Made by a program: the position numbers and the translations under genes. Shown here piece after piece: positions 25,034-38,800 of a stretch of 64,000 nucleotides of DNA (the first letter of the stretch is position 1; each line of letters opens with the position of its first letter). The DNA comes from Trichoplax adhaerens (taxonomy: Eukaryota > Placozoa > Uniplacotomia > Trichoplacea > Trichoplacidae), in assembly GCF_000150275.1 (NCBI RefSeq), contig NW_002060950.1:1786106-1850105 (forward strand), in the 5' to 3' direction. The notes beneath the pieces are model-generated. The model did no database searches and was not told the origin of the DNA. It was given only the letters and a program-made list of their open reading frames with translations.

Positions 25034-26605
<1,572 letters not shown>

Positions 26606-29600
26606 CTAAAAAACATTATCATTAAAAAATTGGCTTTCAATTTTCAACATCATCAAGAGTATCCTTTACATTATCATCCCAGTATTTAAAAATAGCTTTA
26701 GCCTGATAATACGTTTTTATAACATTATGCCTTGCTCTCTTTTGTCATTTATAGGCAGATTACAGATTTAGATATTTGGGTATTTAGCTATTTTACGATC
26801 TAAAACGTTTGATGTTATTGTTACTCGGTAGTAAGAAAATTAGTTGAGAACGTCGATATTTATTCGGGTATAGCAATAGTTGTTGATCAAAAAAATCAGT
26901 CAATGATAAAATTATACATGATAACTAATATATTGTATTACTATAATAAACTTAAATCAAAGTTGTTCACTGTCAATATTTTGTACACTAAAGTCTCAGC
27001 TAAAAAATGATCGAATTATGGCAACTAATGAAATATGTAGGACATAATAATATTAATTTTATAACTAATAATGAAATAGACGAAAATTTCTACGAAATTA
27101 TCGATACCATTGATTAGAATTAAGCAGCTTTGAAACGAGCTAACCGTTATGAAAGAGCTAGCTATTCAGGGGAAGTACAAAATATATCTTGCCAATTATA
27201 GCGTGTAAATAGCATTAAAACTGTATGTAGACTGATGTTAAATTTTGCTGTATTGATATGGATTTTAGTCATGGAGTACATTTTTTAGTAGTCCATATTT
27301 TAATTTACAGAACCGAAGGACGATGGCTTTTCTATCCGCTATCATTAAACAGCATAATACAGTCAACGACTGACTGCATTCACTGAATGTCAATGCAAAT
27401 AACAAACTGTTCAAAATTTTTGGGAACAAGACCCTTTTAGGGATGATTGAAGACTTTAGCAATAGGAAAATTGATATGGTTACAAAATGGATTTCCTTGC
27501 TTCTACAGTACGGAATGAGTAGCAATATTGTACTTCATCTACAGTATCTATTGAAATCAATATTGCATCCTAACCGATTTCAGTGTTTCTTCGGAATGAG
27601 TAGCAGAAGAGGTAAAACAATATGTAGCATAATAGTCCGTAGAGATGTTCAATACTGTACTTCTTGTACAGTATCTATTTTGAGCATTGTTCACCGTGAT
27701 CAACTTACTGTCTGTTTGTGGTCAATAGTTATACGTACGTATAGCAGAAAGGGGAAAAATTATGTAAGTACCATATGTAATTGCCAGTCCATGCGTACTG
27801 ATTCCGTTCTTGTTCTATCGTATCTATTTGAGTTAGGACATGATATTGCATCTAGAGTATTCGAACGTAAGGCAATCGCTATTCGTTACGAAGAACTTGA
27901 TCCAAGCGGCCACTCGTTATCGTCGTTCCTTTTTAGATAACAATGTATAGTACTGTACATACTGTACAGTACAGTACATACAGTACAATACGATCAATTC
28001 TATTTTATTCTATTCTACTGTGTACATTACATCGGTGATAATGATAAAGACGGTCAAAAAAAAAATTGAACTTTCAAGTATCTCAAAATATTACGTTCTT
28101 TTCCGACCTGTGTCGAATACAGTACATGAAAAAACATCACAAGACGGAATTCAAGATTAATCATAAGTTCCAATCCATTATGCTATTTACAGTATCTTGA
28201 ATAGGATTGAATACTGTATAGTGAATTCAAGTTAACATTTCTGTACGTCATTTGTAGCGCAATTGGAACTTTCTCTCCTCTCCGACTTGGTGCTAAGTTG
28301 TAACACCAACCTCAACAGGGTCATTTCCTTAGCAAAATGCTGTTTTCATCATTGTCGTTAAACTGAAATAACCTAACAATTTTAATGAATATAATCAAGA
28401 TTGCAGATAGCAGATCAGATTACGCTTGGATCATTTGCTATAAATAAAATATCTATTTATTTGATTACAAGAGCGGGCGTTAACAATGCATACCATGCCA
28501 AGAGCTATTGTTACCTCAATTGTCTAGTCCAGGCTATTGTTTTGCAATAGTATTGACATAAGTTATCAATAGATGGTGTTTTTTTTGTATGTTAAAAAGG
28601 AAAAGTCATCAACGGATTGTAAATGTACACAACATTTTAGCATATTCTTTACATTAAATTTCGCTTAAGTAAATTGGCTTTTGGGTGGACCGTGCCTTTA
28701 ACCTTTTCTCAATTTACTCCCTTTCAAGCTTGGTTACCTACCTCAAAAAATGTTTCTACATGCGATAGTAAGGAATGAACAATGGGGTGTGTAAAAATTG
28801 AAAGTAGATCAATCTGCCACTATTTTGTCTTGTATTAGCTAGCGTGCAATATCACAGGCATTTTATTGAGTCATTCCTGGCTAAGCTATATAATAAATCA
28901 GTTTTCATTCCTCGTCATAATAAATACAGTTTATCATAGCATGATGTAATTGAAAGTCTATCATACGTCCATCCATCATTTTAGTAGTTCTTGCATCCAC
29001 GCTGTAACTTGATGATTGAAATAAAAATGCCATCCCTCTCACTGTACCAATATAGTTTTGACGGAATGATGCATTTTTTATCATCCAAGTAAAACCAACT
29101 CCATGGAAAATTGTACATCAGTTTATCTTACTGTACTGTATACTACGACTCGTTATGGTGTATAACATGCTGTACGGTTGTTGATCGTCAAGGAAAATCG
29201 GCTTTAATTTTTGTTCTTTCAATGGTCTCCAAAACGAAATTTCTTAACAAACACCACATTCCCTCCCGTCATTCATTCACTAAGGATATTACAGCAATTT
29301 ACAGTACATTGCAATAGTAGCTTCCCTCTCGGCAAATAATTGCTGTAATTAATTAATTATTAAATAACATTTATTAATAAACTTAAGAACAGAACGAAAT
29401 TATACGGCGAATTCACACAGTCATCAGAAAGCAAGGCAAATATTTTATGCAGCATGCAATACCACACCAACAATCGTATACTGTCATACTGATGGAAAGC
29501 AACGCTTTCTACAGAATTTACTTTGCGCCCGAGATGGGGACTAATGTGTTCAATTACTCGTATATTAGTGTGTTGTTCTGAATGCTATTATAGACTAATT

Positions 29601-31355
29601 TAAACTGGATCATCCAATTTAACTTATAACGTAGAAAAGTCTAATAGAAACGCTCGAAAAGTGAAGTTTAAACATCGTAAATTCTAGAGAAGACCTTTTC
29701 CTACAGTAATTCGTAGTAAGTGACGTGTAAAAACCGAATGGCAATGATTACACATCGGTAGCTTTGTAAATGATCACAATGTACTCTTCCACTTGGTACA
29801 AGTACAGCGTATATAGATACATTGCTGATTTTACCGCTTTGGTTTTAGAAATAAAAAGCAGAGCCTCCATTGCCTTAACAGATGTAGTCTATTTCAATTC
29901 CTTTATCAAGCCAAACTATCTCTATCTATTTTCGCAAGATGCGGTATTACCATCAATAACGTTAGCACCTTTTTGCTTTATTTTTGACAAACTACATTTT
30001 TCCCCTTATTTAATTAGAATAATTATAGCTGCAATAGTAACATCCTGATCAATACACGACTTGAAGCATACTGATACTAAAAGAAAACGTATGGCAAATA
30101 TTGTAGCGAGCTATTGTTTTGGCTTCCACCCGATATGCCATCGATAAAGTTCAATATAGACTACACTTTTTAATGGAAAGGTTGTGGATTACTATTAATA
30201 CATGACTACAATTAGTAGCTGGGCAGAAATTTAGCTGTACTATATTCCACCTAGCGGACTTGTTGACTGATTTTCTCTTGAATGCTAGCTATACGGGATT
30301 CGTTTGACTGAGATTGATAGACTTAAATGTTAATTTAAGGGCTGGATTATAGCGTGCACAGTACGCAATTCACAATCGTGCTCATTTTTATCGGTCAGCT
30401 TATTCGTTATACAAAACTGTTACATAGTCATACAGTACATTACAGGATAGTAAATAAGCAATGAAATAATAACTTACCATAACTACAAGAAGTAATGAAT
30501 AACTGCGCTAAAAGTAAAAATACTGGTTGAGGATAGTTAATCGCCTTCATAAAGGTGGATAAAACAGACTGATGGGCCTCTTTAAGGGCGTCATAGTTCT
30601 GGAAGGACTAGGGTTGCAGACTGAAAGATTCCCATAATATGATTACTTTCTACTGTCAATTTATGTATTTTAGTACAGGCTTTCATAAATAAAAAATCAC
30701 AGAGACCAGCGGCATTATGTATCAGAACTAGGCCGTTAAAGATGCAGAATGTGGATTGCCCCTTTTCCACTGCCTTTTATTGTCATCTTCATTCGGCATT
30801 GTCAATTTTACCCCTGATTCTCGGTTTTAAAATGATATTATCTCTCGGAGTGTGTTACACATATGTTATTTTCAGTAGCTAAAAACAGATATCAAACCAG
30901 TTGTTTACAAGTATCTAAATACACAAACGTGAAATTGTTATGGTTGAAGAACGTAGAGTAAAACTGAAATTTTACCAGTGAGAGACATGACGATTTGACG
31001 TATGAAGCAATATGATTGAGCCATCACGATCAAGAGTAGAAATATCTGTGCAATGTCATGGCATAAATTTACCCTAGTGTATTCTTTTTACTAACAAGAA
31101 GTACTTACTAAACTGTAAATAGGGTAAAATATATACAGTAGGTCAAAATAGAAACAAATAAGGTCATGGTACTTTTAGTAGTCTATTTGCATAACTTCAC
31201 GGAAGTCCACTAAAGTATTACGGTATACAAAAGTAAATACTCGTATATAGCGCAGTTAGTACCGTGACTACCACCGTAAAATGGATAAATAAATTAATAA
31301 GGATTATCAAGGTTTACCTCCGTTTATGTAATTTTACAAACCAATTTTAAGCAAG
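26606..31355. other. Gene-poor region, first part
   Basis: AT-rich, with a TACAGTA/TACTGTA cluster at 27945-27990. One long open frame at 27443-27940 is listed separately. A 44-codon frame at 29447-29581 is not supported. Otherwise nothing seen. Confidence 0.5.
27443..27940 (+). CDS. Long open reading frame, 165 aa, unknown; may be spurious
   Basis: A true ATG opens the longest frame outside the recognised genes, longer than expected by chance in such AT-rich DNA, though only mildly so in a 64-kb window. The protein resembles no family I know. It has no clear signal peptide or membrane segment and contains several Cys and Arg-rich patches. The DNA carries degenerate internal repeats: GGAATGAGTAGCA occurs twice about 80 bp apart, and CTACAGTATCTATTG is echoed by GTACAGTATCTATTT. 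Decayed repeats can keep frames open by accident, so a non-coding repeat is the main alternative. Confidence 0.2.
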   Translation: MIEDFSNRKIDMVTKWISLLLQYGMSSNIVLHLQYLLKSILHPNRFQCFFGMSSRRGKTICSIIVRRDVQYCTSCTVSILSIVHRDQLTVCLWSIVIRTYSRKGKNYVSTICNCQSMRTDSVLVLSYLFELGHDIASRVFERKAIAIRYEELDPSGHSLSSFLFR

Positions 31356-31505
31356 ATGAACCAAAAAGACAACAACGGTGATCATGATATTGTATTGGAC
31401 AACTTGTTACTAGTTGCCACAGTAATTCTAATGTATGTATCAGGCCTCTTGTTGCTGCTAGTTATTTATCGAATAACATCTGTAGGTTACACAAAAATGG
31501 ATTAG
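31356..31505 (+). CDS. Candidate 49-aa single-pass membrane micropeptide
   Basis: An ATG with A at -3 opens a 50-codon frame. The peptide has a clear membrane-peptide layout: a hydrophilic, acidic N-terminus of 12 residues (MNQKDNNGDHDI), one hydrophobic segment of about 27 residues (VLDNLLLVATVILMYVSG then LLLLLVIY), and a short tail starting with Arg and containing Lys. The charge layout (acidic outside, Arg/Lys after the helix) fits an N-out, C-in topology or a tail-anchored protein. It is not homologous to anything I recognise; a general similarity in layout to small membrane regulators such as sarcolipin-type peptides is not evidence of homology. It could also be the first exon of a longer gene, since the sequence downstream is unassigned. 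Confidence 0.4.
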   Translation: MNQKDNNGDHDIVLDNLLLVATVILMYVSGLLLLLVIYRITSVGYTKMD

Positions 31506-34500
31506 CCACGGATGACAAAAGTGCAACCAACCCCTACTAACTGCAAAGTATCTTAATTGTAATTTGAGTAGTGTAGCAGCTTTATTTGTTCTTGGTTATT
31601 GTTGACTGGCCATATGTACTGCAGTTAGTGAAATCTAGTTTTACGTATGGCATCGACTTCCCTAGTTGATAAATAGAAAAAGTTGATGATTGTCGTGATA
31701 GATGCAATAATACTGTGCTGGATGTACTTGTAGTTTGATAATTTAATCGAGTCAAATCTTACTGTTGATGATAAGAATTGTTGTATTTTGTTATTTGATC
31801 AAGGGAAAAGTCGCAATACTCGTATACTGTGATACATGAAATTTAACCACAGCAGATGATTAATTCTCCGCTAATTTCATGTGTTACACTAATAAAGTAC
31901 TATAGGTTGTTCCAAGAAATGCAAATTTGTATAATTACTCTATTGATATCATCCCCTTATCTTTGATTTCTTCAACTAAACCAATTTTTCCTCTAATGTG
32001 CAGAGTAGAGCAACATAGACAAGGCGACTGCAATGTGCTGCATTTCTAAATGAGTAATTTATTAGTGGCAAGGCCGCAAAGGTAACTAAATATCTTATTT
32101 TAGTGATTGAGAGAGTGGTTTTGTCATCGACTGTACTGAACCAGTACAGGCGTAGTAGTGAATACAAATGTTTAATTTTCTACCACGACTCACTATAAAT
32201 AAAGCAAATACAGTCCTTACTACACCCTATTTTAGAGTAAATAGAAGCATGATTAAAATAAAATGAATGAATTTTAAAATTACCGATCAAGTCAATATCA
32301 TAAACGGATTTACTATTCTAACTTGCTGCATAGTAAATAGTGATCTAGAGGTGACTAGCAATAACTACAAGTGCACCGAGCTAAGACCAGCTTCACGGCA
32401 GGGAATCATATTTCAAGACTAAGTATAAGAATAAGTCCTGCAGTTATGTAAGCAGATGCGTACAAATAAGCATCTTGAAGGCAGTTTTTATCATCTATCA
32501 TCGTGTATAGCTCCTAAGTTGCCTAGTACAGTACAGTTTGAATTAACCTACAGTGTCTGTGCATTGCCCTATTCTACTCCGTTTTCAATAAAATGACCAA
32601 ACTACACGCTACTATTTCATCCTATTATGTACACTTGGTATTTTTAACCGTCATTTGTGCCTTATAAAGTCAGTCCATCGATAGCGGCAAATTTCAAATT
32701 GTATATTAATGAAGGAATAGTCATCTCTACCCAGGGGAAAATTCTTTCCGATACGTCTTAAATAACCTTTGATATCAACTGTTCATGCCTAGTCCAAGCA
32801 GTATACAAAAAGCTACATAACGATCGTGTTGAAACAGATCGTATAAACAACATTTCTCTTGACGGTAGAGAAGATAGAAAGGCTGAAAACCCTTCATTTT
32901 CTATCGATCACCATGTAGTTGGATCTAAAGCATACAATACCGTGTTTTGATGAATTGAAACTAGAAGGTAAAATATGCATTTATTCACGCTAGATGAGAT
33001 GTTGAATATGACTCATTAATTACTGCATAATTAACCCCTATCTCTTCGTAGTCTTGTCTAGGTGGTAAAAGTTAGCAAAGGAAGATAATTGTTGCAATGA
33101 TGTCAATTAGTACTGCAATTGATGTTTAAGGGTATACGTTTGGTTTTTTTAGCATGAACTACCATTGAAGAGAATAGCAAAAGCTTAGCAATTAGTCGAG
33201 TAGGAAGATGCTTGGACTTGCTTACTCATCACAATTACATTACACACAAACAATGTCCAGTGTTGCCATAATGTGAGGAGCCAATCAAAAAGCAGTGCAA
33301 ATTATATTACTCCTCACGTACTGTGCAGTAGTTATTTCAAAGTAGTAAGAGTGTTGCTTTGGCCTTTGAACAAGGATAATAATATCTCATTTTGCTAGTG
33401 CAACGTTGATATTAACGCATTTCAAGTTGATGTGTGATCGAGTTGTGTACGTTAGTCGATGGTCAATAATTAATAAGAATGTTCATTGACGATCGAATGA
33501 GCCAAGTCCATGTACATGAAATGTGAAACTGTTATTCTTCAACGTCATGGCATGAGTAATGAGCCATGCAATTGACGAAAGCGTACTAGTAGTATCCATC
33601 GGAAATGAATGTGTACTTAGTTTATCAGCAATGAATTTAATTATTTTGCCGTAATCTTGTATTATGTTATGAATGCAATTGTAGCTATGTTCTACTGTTA
33701 TTTTACTACAGAAATGCGTACTCTCATCCGTGTCTATTTGGAACTACCGTAGTTGTATTGAATTTGAACTGTCTTTCTGTCTCCAAATCGACTCACACGG
33801 TTCCAACTGATTGATCAACATGGAGAAATTTTTTAATCAAAGAGCGTTGATAATGATGAAAAGAAGGGATACGATTTTAAATTGATTTTCCCCGAGGAGA
33901 AAAGTAACAACTGATGAATTGAATCCATGGTGAACTGTCGTATTGGATTGACGAATGAATTATTATACGATTTTAGTCATTGCATTGTGGGCAGAATCGA
34001 TATCCAGTGGATTCTGCTAAGCCAAATAAGTCCATTAGGTAAACGAAAGCACAAGGATTTGAATAAACCGCTGCACTATGTTGTACCGGGGTAGGAAAGG
34101 GCCTAAGCCTGTCGATTAGGACGAGTTGAAAGCATCGAGTTGAGAAAAAAGCTGTTTTTTTCTCAACTGTATGGTTGCAACACATTATGGACTAGAGCAG
34201 GTTATGCCGGCATGAATCATGTGCAAAAAGTACAGCGGTCTCTAGTCATCCATCTCTCTTTCTGTATGTGTCAACGGTCAATCGATCAAGCGATGTTGAT
34301 TCTTATGATTCTTTTGATTCAAAGTCATTACTTGAAAGACCTTGAAACAAACCATGCTAACCTACAAGTTGATCCATGTTTGTTGGGCCAAAAATGAAGA
34401 GATACATTGTAATCAAGCACATCGATTGGATTGAAAAAAATTCAAGGTGATTGAATACGATATCAATGGATGCAATACGTGATAGAATAGGGCTAAATTG

Positions 34501-35070
34501 AAGACAGTCGATAGAATAAGATGCAAGAGAATTGAATGGATGTTAAGAAATAGAAAAAGGAATTTATCAATGGATGCCATCAGCACTTGCATAATCATGG
34601 CTGATGGATTCATTTACCTCCATGGAAAGTAGTGAAAGTCACGCTACGTCGTCTTTCAAGGATAATCCAATTTCCTATTGAGTTAATAGTAAATTGACCA
34701 CAACAATAGGCTAAAGGGATAAATTTCTCTTTGCAAATGGACAACTTCTTCTTTCACCCAGCAAGAACGGGTCTACAAATGGGAGAAAAGCTTAGCCAAA
34801 GGACAGAGATGGAAGTAATTCACTGAAGATGGAAGTAATTCACTGAAAATGGAAGCAAATCCTGTCAAAGAAGAACCAGTTGGTTGACATTAGTGAGCAT
34901 CGCCAAATTCTTATCAGTTTCCTAACAATGCAAGTGGCGCGTGATTGACTCAACACGATCACATGGTCGACTGTGGGTCGATTGCAGTACCACCTTCTAA
35001 ATATGTTGCGTGTCACTTTGGACGACAGTCGACCCGACGCGTTAACAGTCAGTGAGGGGGCCGTCCAAAT
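31506..35070. other. Gene-poor region, second part
   Basis: No gene recognised. A 31-nt perfect hairpin lies at 34139-34169 and a two-copy 21-bp repeat (GAAGATGGAAGTAATTCACT type) at 34807-34850. From about 33 kb, TTGATT, CAATGG and ATGATG motifs become frequent. Confidence 0.5.
34139..34169. repeat. Perfect hairpin with 13-bp arms
   Basis: AGTTGAGAAAAAA is followed after five bases by TTTTTTCTCAACT, its exact reverse complement. It is isolated, with no gene beside it. Confidence 0.75.
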
Positions 35071-35407
35071 GGGTCAGCTCACTTTCAGGTTGACTGTGAC
35101 TCTGTGAGAGTGTCAACCTGAAAATGGGTCAGTTCACTTTCAGGTTGACTGTGAGAGAGTCAACCTGAAAATGAGTCAGCTCACTTTCAGGTTGACTGTG
35201 AAGAGAGTCAACCTGAAAATGGGTCAGCTCACTTTCAGGTTGACTGCGAGAGAGTCAACGTAAAAATGGGTCAGTTCACTTGCAGGTTGACTGTGAGAGA
35301 GTCAACGTGAAAATGGATCAGCTCACATTCAGGTTGACTGTGAGGGAGTCAATGTGAAAATGGATCAGCTCACTTTCAGGTTGACTGTGAGAGAGTCAAC
35401 CAAGTTG
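35071..35407. repeat. Tandem array of 47-bp units, each a hairpin
   Basis: Seven units start near 35071, 35126, 35173, 35221, 35268, 35315 and 35362; spacing is 47-48 bp apart from a first step of 55. Each unit reads GGGTCAGCTCAC, then the arm TTTCAGGTTGACT, a loop of about 7 (GTGAGAG) and the arm AGTCAACCTGAAA, an exact inverted repeat in several units. Later units carry changes in both arms (for example GTCAACGTGAAA). Confidence 0.92.
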
Positions 35408-35471
35408 AGGCAAGTGGCTTCAACAAGGGAAATGGGGGCAGGAAAGATTTTCAACGCTTATGCAAATAATT

Positions 35472-35815
35472 CATGGCGGAAAAGATTTCAATCCATCCAG
35501 TATCAATGGATCCAAGATTGGAAGAAATCCAGCGCTTCGTCATTTCTCTCCAATCTTGTGATTCGATGGATCATTTCTTGGCCGTCCATTTAAAACAGAA
35601 GCAAGAACAATATAGGAGCGACAGGTCAAGCATGGATTGATCTGCTTACCCCTTGATTAGAACTCATCGTATCGACTTGATTGTCCAATAGCTCATGGTG
35701 GAAAAGAATCCAATCGATCTACTACCAATGGACCCAAGATGGAGAGAAATGGGGCGTTCAATCATTCTCCCTAATCTTGTGACTGGGTGATTGAATTCTT
35801 GACCTCCCCAATTCC
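35472..35815. repeat. Two diverged copies of a hairpin-bearing unit
   Basis: Copy 1 (35472-35590) has CCAAGATTGGAAGAAAT facing ATTTCTCTCCAATCTTG, nearly a perfect inverted repeat. Copy 2 (35695-35815) has CCAAGATGGAGAGAAAT facing ATTCTCCCTAATCTTG. Both begin ATGGYGGAAAAGA and share CARTGGAYCCAAGAT. Confidence 0.65.
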
Positions 35816-38800
35816 AAACATAACATCAGCTAGAGGACAACGATTGACCGATCATGTCAATTCCATTCATCAACAGTGGCATCCATTCAGTCTTGTGTAA
35901 AGCAAGGGGGATTAAATCAATCTTGATCATGATCAATAGCTTTCTTTCTAGCCACGGCTTAAAATGAAATGAATCGATACAGGAGAAGGTACATTTACAA
36001 TCAATCTATTCTACATCCAAATTCATCCTTCACAATAGGATAGCAAGCAGACGGAAAGGGGCTTATCATTGACCCCTTGCATTGCTCCTGTTTGCATTTC
36101 ATTTCTAGGCGTTGAACTGAAACATGATTTCAATCAGATATGACGGCCATTGAATACATTATTCATAAAATTCAATCGACTATTTTACTTTCTAATCTCA
36201 AAATCCATTCCCACTCAATGGCTATCAAAGAAAATGATGATGACATCATAATGAAGTGAAAATAGGTTCAATTTCTCTTCCGAAAGAAATCAACGCGTAT
36301 AGGATTGATTGATTATCCATCGGCAAATCAATCACCAAAACCCAATCACTAATGACAGTAAATCTTAACTTCATCACGACTATAGAAAGGTGTCCTAGAT
36401 ATTCCGGTCCAACTGGAAATTTTCATCCATTCGCTAAATGGAGTACATTTCATGATGGTCATATGATGGAAATAGTCAATACTGTCCAATCCGTGGGTGA
36501 TTGACCTTATTATTCTACAATCGGCTACCTTTACCTTGAAACTGCTAACATTGACTTTACTTGCACATTGATTGCGTAGAATGAAACGATTTCCAACATG
36601 AACTAAGGTATCGAAAGCAGTGGACTTATGGATATCAGGCAGACACTATACCGAAAAATCAACCTTAGATAAAGTAGTACCAATTCAAAGTTTATTTTGA
36701 TGATATCTTGTACATACAATAGCAAATTATGATTGGAACTTAGAAGGTTATAGAATTTTCATATCCAATTGCGATGACAGCCAATAAAATGAAAAAGAAT
36801 ATCATTTTTATCATTGACAATAATGGAAATTCCCCTAATCATGATTCTAATGACGATCTCTACCTATCTTCCATTCTTCCTTATTAAACAACTCAAATTA
36901 TTAGGTAGATACGAATACGATCATTTTGAAATATTGAAAAAGGATGTTGAACACGCTTTACATTACTTGTCCTCGGCCGTAGCCTTCTAGTGCTCACATT
37001 ACTAACTTATTTTACACTGAACCTCCGAAAGAGGACAATTTTAATCGACATAAAATGTCTCACTTTAAAGAATATCGAAAGAAATATTGAAGATGATACT
37101 CTGGTACACTCTCTATTGCTTCTCCTAAATCAATGACAACCTACGGTATTCTACACTTTAATCTGGAAAGAGGAAAGTTCAAAAAGATCTCAATAATAGT
37201 TTGCTAGAATATTGAAGGCATGAACGCGCATTTTTGATCGCTTATCCAAGACTATAGTCATCCAGCATTCCAGTCAATAGCTTATCCTACGTTTAATGTT
37301 TAATGAGAATTCCCCATCATGACGATACTACAACAACTTGAGCACTTTCTACCGATAATAAGAATTACTGTAGTCATCCTTATCGAAAATTGATTAATTC
37401 AATGTCCACATTTTGTATGTGACTTTCATGAAAAAAAGGGAAGGTGTCATCACCATCTTCCAAAAACGGAAAGTAACATAATTAATGTACATATATATAT
37501 ACTATACAGCACGTGTTAAAGAAGCTGTAATCACTAAGTTGACATATTGTACTTTTCCTTGTCTTGCTGCATTCTTTCTCTTTACTTAATGATAATAATG
37601 AATTGATTACTTAGTTGGGGCAGTCATCAATAATGATGTTTGCCCACATCGACATACGTTCACATTATCCATATTGCATCCAGTCGTAGCTTTGAACGAG
37701 GTATCACAGCCGTCTTTCGACTTTCTCACCTTGTGAAATGTAAAACGAAGGGAAAATTCCATCATAGTTGTCACATTCAAAATTGAAGGGAGAAGATTGA
37801 ATTTTTCTTCCCTAATTATGAATAGAGAATAGACAAAGATCATATAATAGAAGAATTATAATCACTTATTAAGGCTCTATTCTGTAATTTTAGTCAGCAT
37901 TAGACTAAACGGTCCCTTTTCCCCCGATATAAGCCGTAAATCTAGTCGTTTTCCTCCTTTAAATATTTCTACATTGTTTGTTTCCCTCAAATTATGTCAT
38001 TTTGGGGGGATTTTATAGCTCGACCTTGACTTACAACATCAACGGAATCGAAAACAATCTTTACCATTGACGACGGGAAAAAATTTCAGCAGCGTCTAGA
38101 TCTTTCGACACATTACTGCATTGCATTTTCTAGCTTGATTGACAACTTTACATAGAGCACAAATTCCAAGTTCAGTTTATTGAAAGAAGTGGAGATAAAG
38201 TAAAAGTACCCTTCAAAATCTTTCATACTTTGTTACTCCAGTATTGACCATAGGGATGGAAGAATTAGTTGCGTAACAACTTGAATAAACGATAGAAAAT
38301 GGTGTCAGTATTCAGATTGATATCCATTTTACTCAGTTGTAATCATAATGATCGAGCTAGTTAAACTGTTAATTTACTAATCACTGTACACCACAGTGAG
38401 CTATCTTAGCAAGAGATAGGCTACCATTTATGAAGACTGCATTATAACTTATTATGTAGATTATATTCTAATAAATCATCGTCCTTCGAATTGAATGAAA
38501 AGTCTTTCTATCTACAGTGCTAATTGACTTATTGCTCGAGTTATTCCATTTCGTTTGCAATGATTACAATAGGCTTTTATTAAAGAGAGGAAGAGGCGAG
38601 TATTTTATCAACTAGGAAGAAGAATACTGTCAATGATTCTTGTCTTTAAAATAGAATAACTAGCCTAGGTAAGATTCAATACAGGAGCTAAACTATTACT
38701 AGATGGAAATCATGGATATTAGATCAATTGAGAAATAGGAGGAGGGTAGGAAAAGAGAATTTTGAATCGTTTCCGTAGTCATTAGTTAGTCGGTCTTTAC

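Noticed and set aside
29447-29581. 44-residue frame (MQHAIPHQQSYTV...)
   Set aside because: No membrane segment, signal peptide or recognisable motif, and length is ordinary for chance.
35071-35407. CRISPR array
   Set aside because: The whole 47-bp unit repeats with no unique spacers, and the sequence is eukaryotic nuclear DNA.
35354-35593. 79-codon forward frame
   Set aside because: Begins inside the 47-bp hairpin array and runs into the next repeat; no protein likeness.
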